From Axinella damicornis (taxonomy: Eukaryota; Porifera; Demospongiae; Axinellida; Axinellidae): a stretch of DNA of 64,000 bases. Positions 11,636-24,500 of this stretch are shown one piece after another. The notes under the pieces are model-generated. The model was not told the DNA's origin. It saw only the letters and a program-made list of their open reading frames with translations, and made no database searches. The translations under genes and the position numbers were made by a program. The DNA is taken from positions 4,278,955-4,342,954 of the forward strand of contig OZ007518.1 of the NCBI GenBank assembly GCA_963931865.1, written 5' to 3'. Positions within the stretch are counted from its first letter, which is position 1. The number at the start of each line of letters is the position of its first letter.

Positions 11636-13270
11636 CATAGATAATAGAGCGTAAAGGGATTGGAATCAAGTCACGTGCTCCCATACTTACCAATATAGCA
11701 ATAGTGAAGCGCGCGGGCACTCCGCGTTGCGCAATTAACAGCTTTTTACGTGTGAAAATTCGATGCGAGAGAGAAGAGAGTGAGCCAGGAACAAGGAGAA
11801 AAGGCTGATTTTCATGAGAATGGAGAGTGAAGGTTAGTCGTTGTTGGTATTTATAAGTTACAAAGGGCATTACCTGGCATGGTAGCGCTAAGTGCATGTC
11901 CAGAAGGGTACTTGGGGGGCTAGCTAGTCACTTTATTTTGTGAGCAGCTTCTGCCTTCGTTGGAGGACATTTTTTTGTGTACCTGTGGCATCAATGGTGT
12001 GTACTTTTATGGATGATTGAAGTACAACAATGACTTCTCATGGACTGAAGTTGTGGACTGGGGGGGTTCTTGTTGGGATACTTGCTCTTTAAGTGTGTTC
12101 CAGGGGGTTTCAACCATGAAACAATGGAGTCAGAGGAGGTTCTTTTGTGTACCTGTGGTGGCTGACCCATAAGAGTTGTTGGTGATTAAAACCCAGCAAA
12201 ATGTAGGTCTGTGATTGGCATAGTGGAATGGGGGGCTTTTGTTGGAGTAGAGCCTCTGAAACACATCCAAACAGTGATGAAGTTGTACAACTACTATACG
12301 CCATTGCAGCGAATGTCACTGTGTACACTTGCAAGATATCTGAACGTGTGTGTGTGATTTGAGTGAACAGAATTCTTGTGTAATGGGAAGGAAGCATAGC
12401 TAACCCCTGGTAAAGAGAGACAGTGGTATGCAGCACAACATCTGCAGTTCTGTATTGATTGCCCTCCATTCTGTGTCCGTGGAAATCCCCCAAATACATT
12501 GTGATTCGTAGCTAGCTAGTGTGCAAGTTCAGTGTGTTAGTACAGTCATGGTTGTTACTTGTTATTTCCAGTGGCTGAAGATCCTTAACTGGACTGCTGG
12601 GAGGGAAATGTGGTGGACTTGGGGCAAGAGAACAAGTAGCAGAAGCAGGCTCAGTGAGACCTCAAGACAACAGCGAACATGACTAGCTATAGATATAGCT
12701 AGCTAGCTAGCTACACCAAAACATGATTCAGAAAATGACTGCATGATTTTGTGAACTGCTTCATCGTCAGTTGCATCATGTAGTCTATTTTATCCATGGT
12801 TGCATGTAAGGAAAGAGTTTCAAGCACAGCAAGATCAAGTGCCTGTAGAATGTGAGATGGGCAACAATTAGAGATCACAACTGCAAAGCTATTTATAAAC
12901 AGCACACAACTAGTAACTACAGGCTAAATCTTGAGATGTCTGTAGCCTCATCAAAGATAAATAGAGCTATGGCATGCAGGCTACACTTGTACACAGACCA
13001 GCCTATGGCTAGAGCTTACCAATTGAAGCGCCTCTGGTTCTGCTGTATCTCGGACTCACAGTAGACGCTACAGAGTCCAGACGCCATGAATAAGAAAAGC
13101 GTTACCACGTACTGGATCCATGGAAGGGTTTTCGCTGGAAACAGCTTCGCCAGACTACACGCATGAAGTCGTGTCGTGACTTTTCGCCCCTAAAAAATAC
13201 TTCCGGCGCAACGCGGAGTGTCCCCGGAAATGCCGCTAGATTCCAATCCCTTTACGCTCTATTATCTATG
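11636..13270. mobile_element. Non-autonomous DNA transposon, 1.6 kb
   Basis: The terminal inverted repeats start catagataatagagcgtaaa at the left, mirrored at the right end (tttacgctctattatctatg). They extend about 35 bp, and a subterminal pair gcactccgcgttgcgc / gcgcaacgcggagtg lies further in. The sequence ctacatg (7 bp, or 8 bp as gctacatg) is duplicated at 11629-11635 and 13271-13277. The interior has no transposase-like ORF. The 7-8 bp duplication is compatible with a hAT-type element, but this is inference. Confidence 0.75.
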
Positions 13271-13386
13271 CTACATGCAAGGATTTAAACACACCATAGC
13301 TATATAGCGCTTACTGAGAGTTCAGATGATACACACGAACCCGAACAGCCTCATGGCGATCGAATGAGTCAGCTAAATACGCTTAC

Positions 13387-13520
13387 TTGGTTACCACAGT
13401 AGCTCCGACATAAGCCACGCAAGTAGTAGCCGTAGCAGTAGCCGTTTCTTCTTTCGCAGCGCACGTAATGCCTGGCTCTAGGGCCGACAAAAGTCACGGT
13501 CCGGCAATTTGGTATACAGT
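13387..13520 (-). CDS. Candidate exon of a cysteine-rich protein
   Basis: A 134-nt open segment is bounded by an acceptor (ctacag) and a donor (CAA|gtaagc). It encodes 44 residues with six cysteines spaced CX3CX15CX6CX8CX3C and basic, aromatic-rich spacers. The spacing suggests a small disulphide-stabilised extracellular module. I do not recognise the family. The longer ORF begins with TTG, so no start codon is supported. Flanking exons were not found, and the DNA element at 11636-13270 begins only about 115 bp away. Confidence 0.35.
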
Positions 13521-14925
13521 CTGTAGTCACAGTGAACACTTTCAAAACCAAAAGTACGAGCTTTATTTTCAAACAAGGCGCATAAACCGCACACCATCAA
13601 AATCGTCGCACTTTCAAGATTCTAACGCTTGCCTCACCTTTTTGATCTTACTTACGGTTTTTTAGATACACGCACGAATTCATCGGATAGTTAATGTATG
13701 GCAAGTAGGAGTGACATCACTGCATACTTCTTCCAAAGTACGAGGATTAACATGGTTCAATTTTGTCTTAATTGGTATCAAATGAAAGCTAATAGCTTGG
13801 AGAAGACAGATTTTGCTTCACCTTTTTAATGTATGTAAAGTTTAAAAAGATGTAGGGCAAAACATACCAAAATGATAGCCTTTTTTCACTATCTTGGGGC
13901 TATTTTACACCTTGAAGGTGCGAGTTGCAGCAAATGTCCTCAAACTTCTTCATAAGTACACTTGAATAAACGCCCACGCCTTGAACTTGTCTTGCATAGC
14001 TATAGCAGAGTGCACTACTTGACAAATGTTGCGCATCTCCATGGTATGAAATGCACTTAAGAAGCAGATCAAAACGTCATAGCTAATTCGGCCGCCTGGA
14101 CTATAGCTACATCACAGTGGCATACTGCCATTCAGAGCTGCCACAACTTGCCGGCTTCAAAATCTGGCGGCTATGTTGAAACATTTCCTGTCTGCTGAGG
14201 TGTGTATGGGTATGGAAACACTTGAACAAGCATCCACTCTTTTCTTTGGGTGCCCATGTGTGCTCTTTTCATGACTACGGTGCATAAACTCAATCACAAT
14301 GGTCATATAGCATTTGTAGCCCCTCCCTTTCCACAACGTGCCACAAATGGATGATCTCAGTAGCTGCGGCTAGAAAAAGGGGAAGAAAACCGCCTCATAA
14401 GTAGCTAGATGAGCAGCCTCAGCAAGAGTGTTTGAGCTTGTTAGCTCTAATCCAGGTGCACTAGCCCTTCCCACATGATCCCACAAGTATAAACACACAT
14501 CAGGTCACATACCTCATTGCCAGGAGTGCAGCATCTCATCTTCTACAGATACAGAATCGCCACAGCTGAACTGCAAATTCAATGGCGATCAATTTGGTGC
14601 AAGTTTCAGTCAAATCCGTGCAGCCGTTCTCGAGATATGAACACTTTGTAGCTAGCCCTTCGCTTTCTCCAGCGCGCGATCGCTTTCAGTATGCACGCGC
14701 GGAGAAGTAAGGCTGCTCGGTACGAAAGAATGCAATTAATCTTACTTCACGTCCGTTTACGTCATAATATCAATGCAACTGCAGTCAGTCGATTCTGGCC
14801 CGCTAACCTCGTTGACTGTTTGTACTTCTGTCTGTTTGGTCGTTGTGCAGGAGAACAGCAATCGCAGGCAATTTCGAGTACAGCCCAAGCAAAGAGGTCC
14901 AAAGTTCTAGACCCTCTTCAAGGGG
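13521..14925. other. No gene recognised
   Basis: Unique-looking AT-rich sequence with a few hairpins. No spliced or continuous coding region could be supported. Confidence 0.4.
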
Positions 14926-15188
14926 GTGACACTCCCATACGCGCTGTAGTCAGAGCTGCGACCGGGCTTATCAGCGAATCTTGACCCCGTATACTAAGGA
15001 AAGGCTGCAGTCGCTACGCATTCTTCCGTATACTATCGGCGGTCAAGCGGTCAACGGCTGAAATACAGCGCAGTCAAACGGTCAAGAGTCTTTTTGCGAT
15101 GCGGTCAAGCGGTCAAGCAGCAAAAATGACGGTCAAGATTTCTTGACCCCGGTCGCAGCTCTGACTACGGCGTCAATGGGAGTGTCAC
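14926..15188. mobile_element. Foldback element with 41-bp arms
   Basis: The arms begin gtgacactcccat and end atgggagtgtcac. They continue through gtagtcagagctgcgaccgg and its complement. The centre has repeated ggtcaagcggtcaa motifs. No ORF. Confidence 0.7.
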
Positions 15189-15237
15189 CGTGCGGTCACG
15201 TGAGTCGATCCGTGCTGCACTGGGGAAAATTCGAGGG

Positions 15238-15318
15238 GCCTCGGTCCCAGGCTCTCTCCTCTAAAAACGGGGGGAGGAGAGAGCCCCGTTTTTAGAGGAG
15301 AGAGCCTGGGACCGAGGC
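15238..15318. mobile_element. TAGCCTCG-family hairpin copy
   Basis: A near-perfect palindrome: gcctcggtcccaggctctct ... agagagcctgggaccgaggc around a cctctaaaaacggggggagg loop. Confidence 0.65.
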
Positions 15319-15423
15319 TAGGGCCGGGGCTAGCCCGCTAGACTAAACACTTTGCAAATTTGATGGAGACCACGTGAATCATATGCAAATGTACGCCTAG
15401 CTACCACTTTTTGTATTTAAAAG

Positions 15424-16661
15424 GAGTCGGAAATATTGATCTCATGCATTCTAAGTTACGACTCCTACTCTTTGCAGATGACCTGGTTCTTCTTTCTGAA
15501 TCTCCTGAGGCACTCCAGTCTTCCATAAACAGCCTGTCCAGACTCCAAGTACTGCCTAAAATGGAGCCTCCAAGTAAATTTAACGAAAACCAAGGTTGTC
15601 TGCTTCACACGGCAAAGAACAACAATGTCCCACATGTTCCATTTGAGTGGATCACCCATTACCATTGCATCAGAATACAAATACCTGGGTGTCCTCTTGT
15701 CAGCAAATGGGTCTCTGAAGCCAGCCATTTCGATCTTGGCATCCCAGGCTAATAAGGCCACCTTCTCCTTGATAAAGACTTCAATGCACCTCGGTCATCC
15801 TAAACCAACAACACTACTATACCTATTTGATACATTAGTACGCCCCATTACAGAATATGGATGTGAAGTCTGGGCCTCTGACAAAGCAGAGGAAATGGAA
15901 AAAGTTCATAAACGGTTCTGTAAGTTTGTTCTTGGGCTGCCAACGTCTGCTTGCAATGCAGCAGTATATGGAGATCTGGGTAGGTGTCCCCTGGAGAACA
16001 GGAGAAAGATTGCTATGGTAAAGTATTGGTTACGTATTTCAACACACTGGGACATCCCTCCATTATTGCAGGAAGCGTACCAACTAAATATTTGTGAGCA
16101 GCCCAGTCAGTGGGCACAGACAGTCAAGACAGTGCTCGACAAAGCAGGGTTTTCCCATATCTGGAACAACCCAGACAGTATTCCACATGACCTATTCATT
16201 GAAAAGCTTACGCAAAGACTGGGACCAAAACCAACAACAATGGTTAAGTGATCTGGCAAAATTGAGAACATACCGTTTGTTCAAAACAAGGCTTGAATTT
16301 GAACCATACCTCAACCTCCCAAGACATATTCGTATACAACTGGCTAGACTACGATCTAGTTCCAAGGATTGAAACGGGCCAATACTCCCTCCCTAAACCT
16401 ACTCCACTGGAGGAACGCCTCTGTCCAAGATGTAGCGAAATTGAGGATGAAACCCATTTTCTGATCACTTGCCGGTTGTGGCGAGGTCACTATAGAGACG
16501 AACTATTTAACTGCTGCAGATCCCTCAACAGTTCCTTTCCCCACATGAGCTCTATGGACAAGCTAATATTTATTTTGCACTCTAAGAATGTTCATATCAT
16601 TTGGCTCACAGGTGTGTTTGTGTACCATAGTTTCATGGAAAAACGTAAACTTTCACTTTAA
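15424..16661 (+). pseudogene. LINE reverse-transcriptase fragment, broken
   Basis: The translation carries the RT catalytic motif (LLFADDLVLLSES at about 15459-15497), then a thumb-like stretch (YKYLGVLLS, LFDTLVRPITEYGCEVW). The C-terminal module has a CX2CX7HX4C zinc knuckle (CPRCSEIEDETHFLITC). The order fits the 3' half of a non-LTR retrotransposon ORF2. The frame shifts at about 15545, 16240 and 16340, and the 5' half (endonuclease, palm start) is missing. This is a 5'-truncated dead copy. A short untranslated tail ends in a TA-rich run near 16740. Confidence 0.85.
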
Positions 16662-17931
16662 CAAGTGTGTATCTGTATATGTATTTATCTGTACTCTTGA
16701 CATATGGGTCCCCCGGCCTTCCATTGTCATTAAAATTTTATATATATAATATTTTCGTGTGTGACTTATCTTCTGAGTTACGTATCTCGACTTCTACGCA
16801 ACCGATTGGCACCGGACAAAAGCCAGTCAACTCGCAATTCAGTGCAGAATTTTATGATAAATATTTAAAAACGCTCACACCAATTTGAAAAATCCGTCCG
16901 GAATCGCTACTATAGACGTGTACCGCTTATCACATGCTGAAGAGTGAATGGCACAATATGAATGGTGATCGAGTGCTACTAGCTTTCATAGTCTGTTATG
17001 CATTCACTGGCAGTCTTGGTAAGTAGATTCATGAGCAGCTAAACAAACCCGTAGTACATAGGCTAGGAGCAGCTATTATTGCGAACGATAATGGGGTTAT
17101 TCGATGAAACTTGATTGCAACTTGAAACTTGACTTGCCAGCACTCTTTCTCGGTACTGCCAGCACTCTTTCTCGGTACTGCACTCCGTCAAAAAATCGTA
17201 CAACCCCTTTGCCTCAAATTTTGTAAGAACACGTACATGATTCCTGCTTTGGGGGTTGCCAATTGGGATTTAATTTGTGTTGATGCGTTCAGTGCTTACG
17301 CATGCGCCAGGCTTTGATTAATTATTATCATGTTTCCAACTCAGTCTGATATGGCTATTCCCATAGGGAATGTATGGCAAATGGGCCAGAGCAACTAGGG
17401 TGATATTTTCCCATATCACCCTAGTTGCTCTATGGGTTATCGCGTCCCCCTAGGGCTTGAATGTTATTGCCATGGCGCCAATGCATTAATGATAGGCATA
17501 ACACAAGGAATTCAAGATGAAGGATATAGTACCAGTTGTATGCAAGATGCTGGCCTGGAACATGCTAGAGCGGATGGAGGTGTGGACTGGGCGTGGCTAT
17601 ACTAGTAGGGGGCTGCGGCCAACTTACTACTCGTGGCTGGGCTCGCGTAGCGTATCAAAGAACGACAAGAGGCCCGCTTCTCCAACTGCAAACCAAGTCG
17701 TGGTCGGTCATTTCAGGTTGCCACGGTAAGTCCCACGCGGCCTGAGAACGAGGCTGTACTGTTAGTACGCTCATAGAACCATAGATAATAGGTATCCTCT
17801 ATAATTATCTATGTTAGAACTGTATGGTACGCTGATTGTGAGGCGCTGCTGTTGCCATGGCAAGCCGCGGCCGTTACCAAGGCCGCGATATCGACGCGTT
17901 CCTATAGCCGCAGGGTCTGGAAACATGATTA
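16662..17931. other. Non-coding with hairpins
   Basis: Holds the LINE tail, a 22-bp direct duplication (cagcactctttctcggtact) at about 17140-17180, and a perfect hairpin at 17388-17431 (agagcaactagggtgatat and its complement). It also contains one solitary TAGCCTCG end near 17750. No gene. Confidence 0.5.
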
Positions 17932-18042
17932 TACAGTGTGTACAGGGAAACATCACTCGTCTGTAGCCGTATTGTCACTCGTGCCTGTGGCACTCGTGAC
18001 AATACGGCAACATATTCGTGATATTTCCCTGTACACACTGTA
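17932..18042. repeat. Foldback hairpin upstream of the C2-death gene
   Basis: The outer arms tacagtgtgtacagggaaa and tttccctgtacacactgta and the inner arms gccgtattgtcac and gtgacaatacggc make a roughly 110-bp foldback. It ends about 225 bp before the ATG at 18269. It could be a MITE or a regulatory structure. Confidence 0.65.
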
Positions 18043-18268
18043 TTATTATCTTGTGGGGGTGTTACAATGTAGGGGTGGTAGCCTCACCTGACTAGTCTCG
18101 CGGGGCCCAATTACAATGACGCTCTTGTTCTGCGCAGTCAGCACATAGACCTTTCTCAAGTACCTGTAACTCGACTTGCATAGTACAAGACTATCACCTG
18201 ACCGGACGTCGCAAAAAACTTATTAGCCCAGAATTGTCACTGGACTCAGTCTCTGTCAAGGAGCGATC

Positions 18269-19495
18269 ATGTCTATTCGGATGGTGGTAAAGGCGGCGAG
18301 TAATTTGCCAAAACTTGACCAATTCGGCAAATGCGATCCGTACTGCGAGCTGACTTTCCACGACGAAAAGCAATCGACGCGAGTCGTCGACAACAGCCAG
18401 AACCCCAAATGGAATGAATCGTTCAAATGGACATTGGAAGTCGCCCCTGACGTGACTGAAGGGATACGAATAGACGTCTATGATCATGAAAATCAGGGTA
18501 AGAATCGCTTTATGGCGAAGGGGGCAGTACCTCTGGCAGAAGTTCTGGAAACTGAGGACGTTGCGAATTTGGATATTCGGTTGCAGTCCCCTGACGATGA
18601 ACCTCTGCAGTCGACTCTCTCAGTAAATTTAGAGTATACCGTTCCAGTGTCTCAGGAGCTAAAGCAACAGGCAGAAAAAAATAAGAAGGAGAAGCTCATT
18701 CTTCGGGAACAGTTAAATGCAGCTCAATTGCGACTTGAAGAACTTGAGGAACAACTGCAGCAACTCTCTGCTATGGCAGGAAAGAATGAAAAAGAGTGGA
18801 AGGAAACGAAAGGGGCTGTCAAAATTCTAACAAAGCTTGTCGCCGAGGAAAAAGAGCACTATGAGGGTAAACTGCGCGAGGAGAGGCTAATCTTGCAGGA
18901 TCGAGTGCAAGAGCTCACCTCGGACTTGGAACGGGAGAGCGGTGGAGACACTGGACAGATACGTGAAGCTAATGCCGAGTTGCGTGACGTTGAAGTCCAG
19001 CAGAGAACGCTGCAGCGACTCATTCCCGGATTCAAGGGTGGGGTGGCAACCAGCGTGACCATTGATATCGATTTTGATTTAACTGGTGTTCCACTGTTCG
19101 AGGAAGTACAAGACCGGGTTCTCACTAGCGACGACCTCCCCCGCGTGAGGTCTTCCATTTCTGATGTTGCTCCCAAGTGGCACAGTATTGGACTTACCTT
19201 TGGTTTGAGGCCGTCTACTCTGGATATCATTAGGGCGGCCAACTTCGATGACACAGAGTTCTGCCTCAATGCTGTGCTTGCTCACTGGCTAAACCAGGAC
19301 TACCAGGTGAGCAGGCACGGCGAACCAACCTGGAGAAAGCTTCTTATGGTCATTTCTCACCCAGCGGGAGGGGATAACGCAAGCCTCGCTGACAGCATTG
19401 CGAAGGGACGTCAGCCGAAAAAGCCATCGCCCTTCCCTCAGAGTCTTCGGAAGCCAGGAGATGCAACAGATAAAGAGTGCTGTACTATTCAGTAG
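18269..19495 (+). CDS. C2 - coiled coil - death-like domain - CaaX protein
   Basis: Intact single-exon ORF of 408 codons with an ATG in fair context. Residues 1-125 form a C2 domain (VVKAASNLPKLDQFGKCDPY, NPKWNESFKW, IDVYDHENQG). Several calcium-site aspartates are present, but the last loop has NR where DD is usual. Residues about 128-250 are a highly charged coiled coil. Residues about 285-380 resemble a death-fold domain (APKWHSIGLTFGL, FCLNAVLAHWLNQD, TWRKLLMVI). The protein ends CTIQ, a CaaX box whose final Q predicts farnesylation. Inferred role: a membrane-anchored adaptor in calcium- or lipid-linked death or immune signalling. No partner gene is adjacent. The death-domain call is by pattern; the C2 and CaaX calls are firmer. 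Confidence 0.85.
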   Translation: MSIRMVVKAASNLPKLDQFGKCDPYCELTFHDEKQSTRVVDNSQNPKWNESFKWTLEVAPDVTEGIRIDVYDHENQGKNRFMAKGAVPLAEVLETEDVANLDIRLQSPDDEPLQSTLSVNLEYTVPVSQELKQQAEKNKKEKLILREQLNAAQLRLEELEEQLQQLSAMAGKNEKEWKETKGAVKILTKLVAEEKEHYEGKLREERLILQDRVQELTSDLERESGGDTGQIREANAELRDVEVQQRTLQRLIPGFKGGVATSVTIDIDFDLTGVPLFEEVQDRVLTSDDLPRVRSSISDVAPKWHSIGLTFGLRPSTLDIIRAANFDDTEFCLNAVLAHWLNQDYQVSRHGEPTWRKLLMVISHPAGGDNASLADSIAKGRQPKKPSPFPQSLRKPGDATDKECCTIQ

Positions 19496-21530
19496 TTGGA
19501 CATGACAAATTAGCAACCAACCACTAAGAGTGCAGCATGTGTATAGCTATTAACTGTGACAAGAAACTGGTATACTAATGAGATTTGTATGCTTGTTTGA
19601 CAAGTGCAACAGTATTCATCCTTCATGGTCTAACCAACAATCAATCAATATATACTCCTCACTTGCATGCATGACAAACACCCATGGCCATGTACTATTA
19701 TAGAACCACACAGGTGTTGTGAAGCCTTGTTCCCAAGTTCCTATCTATTTGCCACGTGTTTCTTCTCAAAGAAGGTTGAGAGAATAGCTAAGTCATGCAT
19801 GATCAATCATCCATGGACACTATAGAGTTGTCTTGTGGCATTTTAGCTCTTGAATGGTCAGCTCCTGAAACACATAATTCTCAACTTTAGGGGGGCTAGT
19901 TCAATGTTTGTAGGTTAGCCCACTGTGTTTCTCAGCTGTTCTGTGAGTGTATTCACAAGCACATCAAGTAGTTTCCAGGCTCTCCCTTAAGCAACAATTA
20001 TGACCAAAGCTGGGAGTGAGACCCTGAATATATAAGCTATAGGGTGTGGTAAACTGAAATGGAGTTACTGCATGGTATACTGCTATTACTACTAGCTACC
20101 TGCTGCTGCAACAACTACACTATAGTTGTAACATTGGCTATCAAAGTTGGCTACATGGTATAGCTAATTATATTCTCACACACGATAAAGTCTTTTTCTA
20201 CGACTAAGTATTATATTATAATTATAATATTACATGTAGCTATGTACCAATTTGAAAATGGAATCCAATTTAAGGTAGTAAGCATGACATCGGCGAAATC
20301 GCGCAATTTTGCTCATGAATAATCAATGAGATGACGTCACTCGCATACGGTTATATAGAGTTATTAATCTGTTTACGTTTTCCCATGGCGGCAACCGGAA
20401 TAAACAAGGGGGGCTTCTCTCTTTGATGCAGCTAGCGGCCCTTTCAAGTTTCAAATCGGTACTCTGATGTGGCCGTGCGGTACTTTGAAGATTTGTTACA
20501 ACACTTTTTTTTTCTCTTTTTTTTTTTTAAGTAAGGAGCTATTCTAGCTTATTGAATGTAGCGATGGGCTATCTGAGTGTGAATAGCTAGGTGGAGTGAG
20601 CAGGAATGTTTGTGGGTCTGCTGAATTAAAGTGGCTGAAGAACAGCCTGGAAAGTGAACAGCATCCGACAGCTACTCTAGAGAGTTGACCTTTCGGCATT
20701 ACAGCCCCTGCCCATTTTCGTGTTAGGGCGAATTTGGCTGGTTTGGTAGCAGGACTGGGCTGGTGAGAGGGAGTAGATATGTGGCCAAAACTCTGCAACT
20801 GAGAGGTGACCGTGGAAAAGCATACCTAGTTTTGCAGGGGGTAGGTTGACCTTTTTGGAAACTGGCCTTGGTTTTGGTCGATTTTAGTTGGTGTGCGTGG
20901 AATTTTTTTTTGAAAGCCTAGGGTAGCCAAACCTCTGTTTTTGAGGGCGGCAGTGAGTTTCAGGCTGTAGCCTTCAACTGAGGAGAGCAAGTGGTAAATC
21001 CATACATAGTTTTTGGGCCACTTTTGAGTGTGTATTGATATGATGGGGTCAGAGTGTGGGGTGGGGCCTTGGAGAGGGTCCAAATTTTCAGTTTAGTGGA
21101 GGGCCTTAAAATTGAATTCTAGGCCATTTTCAAGCAGAGGGAGCAGTTTGATGCAAACTATTGCTGAAACTTGTGCGTTCGGGGTCTGGGAACGAGACTA
21201 AGCATGCTCAGAAAGTTCTTCGCGACGCTAGGGTCCAAAGTGTATTTTATGGATTTTTGTAAAGACGCGCATGTGCTCATGCTGGATATATCCGGCTACA
21301 TCCATGAAAGGGTTAGCAACAAACACTATCACATGCATGCGCAGTACCACTCCAATGCATACAGATGTAGCTAGCTGCTTCAAATAGCTACCTTCGCTGC
21401 TCCTTAATGAACTTGAAGTAGCCCAACAGTGCCACTACCTAGGTGAGTCATTAACAAACACTTTCACATGCATGCGCAGTAGCGCTCCAATGCATACAGA
21501 CGTAGCTGCTTCAAAAGTTCAAATACCTTC
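19496..21530. other. No gene recognised
   Basis: 3' flank of the C2-death gene, then AT-rich sequence with a T-run near 20505-20530. Opposite-strand ORFs of 84 and 85 codons (20544-20798 and 20826-21083) lack recognisable domains or splice support. Confidence 0.45.
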
Positions 21531-24500
21531 TTTCACTCCCTGTTCAAGCCACTGTACCGGTTAGCTATACCATCTCTGCTGTACATTGTTGTCCGTAGAA
21601 ATTTTCTCCTTGAAACTTATACAACAGAATCAGGTGTTCTGCAGTCTAGTCAGCCTGTGATATACTACTTTACAAAGATAACGCTCACTGGCGTCATTTT
21701 CCCTTTTACTTTCATTGAACACTGTCAGGTCACAACCCCTACAGTGGAAGTGCTGAAAGAGTGCATACCCACACACGTAGCTACATGACTTAGAAGTTGG
21801 CAATGTAAGTGTGCAGGTACATACACATGCAGCTTGTTTGTATCAAGCTGACGTTACTATGAGGCTTGTTGAGCATTTCATGAGTGATCTCCTAATTTTG
21901 TGCCATATTTACAGTGGGAGATGTTTACCGTGGGAGATGTTGCCATGGTAACAACATGCCATACCCATTTCAGATTGGAGGAAAAGACAGACTTTAGTAA
22001 TGACTGAAACTGTTTACTGAGATTAAGTTTTGCTTCAGACCCCCTGACTGTGGGCACCATGTGCTTCAATGGCGTACATTGTTTCAAGCTCTCACTGTCG
22101 GACCAACCAAAATCGCTTCCTAAGGGCCAATGGTAGAGTAGACCCGTGGACCCCCTTGGGGCCTTGCTAACTTCCCCAGCCTATATATGCCACAGGCTCA
22201 ATCTTCTCAATGAACTGAGCTGGCATAGTTACTCCTCAAGATATTATGTGATGAGTGCTTGTGAAGTAACTCATAGCCCATCTACCCTTTTAGCTACTTT
22301 CATTGAACACTGTCAGGTGGAAGTGTTGGAAAAGTTCGTGCCCATGCACATACATGACTTAGAAGTTGGCAGCATAAGTGAGCAGGTACTTAGCTACACA
22401 TGCTGTCTGTTTGTATCATGCATGTAATGTGATTGCAATGTACGTAGCTAGCATGCCCGTGTTTCAATAGCACTAATTTTGATAGCAAATTATAATTTAT
22501 GTTCTATATGTAGCTACATGTTCAAAGACTCCTTGAACGGCTGAGTCACACTTCCATGAGCAGCGCTTGGCTAGGTTTGGTGGTAGCTAAGTTGTAGAAC
22601 TCTCGCTGGCATCCTGAGATTAAAATTTTGCTGCAAACCTCACTGCCTGAGGGCTGCACTTGCTTCAGCAGCGCGTACATCGTTCAAGCTCTCTCTGTAG
22701 GATCAACCAAAAATCACTTCCTATAGTATAAGGGCCAGTGCCCTTGAGGCCCTGCATGCTAACGTCCCTACCCTAGATCTCAATCGACAATGAGCTGAAC
22801 TGGCCTAGCTATTCCTCAAGACAGAGATGTACAATTACATACTTGAGAGATCAGTGCTTGTGAATTAACTCATAGCCCATCTACCCTTTTACAAACATTG
22901 AACACTGTCAGGTGGAAGTGGTGAAAACGTTCATGCCCAAACACATAGCTACGTGACTTAGAAGTTGGCAGCATAAGTGAGCAGGTACGTACACATGTGT
23001 GATTGCAATGTAGCTACGTAGCTAGCATGCCCGTGTTTCAATAACACTAAGTTTGATTGCAAATTGCAAACTATATGACTATTATATAGCTACATGTTCA
23101 ACGACTCCTTGAACGTTGTTCCGGTCACTGCTGGGTCTGCTCTGACACCCATGTTTGTGTGTGTGGTATATTTTTTATGAGTAGCTAGTAGCTACTTGCA
23201 CCTTGACTTGGAGCACATTCTGTTGTACTGTGATCTTTGGTTTACTTCTTCTCTAGGGACTAAAAGCATCTATTGTGGTCAATCAGCTAACAGTGCGGAT
23301 ATTAGTAGCCGATCAATCCCTCGGCACTGTGAAACAGATTCAGACAAATTTGTTCAAGGTATATCTTATACAAGAGCTCGACATTGGGGGTCTATATATA
23401 CAGAAATGGCTTTTTTAAAGTACAACTGCTCTTATGTAAAGTTCAACAACTATGCTGATAACCTCAACCACAAATACCGTGTTACCATGGCAACATCTCC
23501 CACCATAAGTACAGTGCCATCCTTAATGTAACATCAGGTTATCGCAAACATCATACTGTGAAGAAACGGATATATCAGGGAACTCCGGTAGCTACCACTG
23601 ACTAGAATGTGGCGCACAGTGCAGTGGCAGCCCGGTATAGCCTCATTCCCAGGCCCGAGACTGGGAACGAGGCTAATGCTGGTATTAGATAGTGAGTTCA
23701 TTATAATTATAGACATGCAAATGAACAATGAAGGCTGTTTTGCGTTATGAAAGTGGCTGCACTTCACGCAAAACTATTGATCGACTTGCTGATGCTGAAT
23801 ATTATTTCCAATTGGCCAACTTCCAGGTGCAAACAACGTACCCTTTCATAAACCTTGGGACAACACCCAAGCAGGCTACAGCAGTTCTAGCATTCCCAAA
23901 GTGCTTTGAAAGAGATTTTCCATTGCTATCTATACATGCAGTGCCACCTAATCTGTAATCTGTCCTTTTAAGTAGCTACCGTATAGTGGGAAATTTTTGT
24001 ACAGTACTAATTTTCGTATATTTCATATGAAGCCTCACCGGTGAGTTGGTATGCCGCCAACCAGGCGGCTATTCGTCATTTTTCGAATTTCCTCGCCAAC
24101 AACAGAGTCCCAGAAGTCAGCATTGAGGACGTGGTACCCTCTCACCATTGTGCATTGCCTCAACTGAAGAAAAACACCACCGACTCCTTACGTACATGTA
24201 ATGCTTGAGGGTGTCGCAATGCCCAGGCGCATACAGAATACGAAAATTTCTTCTAAAGGCATTTCAGCCATTTATACACTAATTTGCACCTACGAACATT
24301 TCCAGCTATAATGCTTGGGAGTGTCGCAATGCCGTGGCACATATACGGGAATACACTTCTGAAGGCATTTCAGCCATTTATACGAAAATTTACACCTGCG
24401 ATAATTTCATGTTAAAATTATAATTTAATTCCTCTGATTTGTTGCTGCAGGCAGCCAGTGAAGCTGATCCTCTGAGACCATGGGCTGTTGCAGTGATTTT

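Noticed and set aside
12110..12499. 129-codon minus ORF inside the DNA transposon as a transposase
   Set aside because: No catalytic motif or zinc finger; composition looks random.
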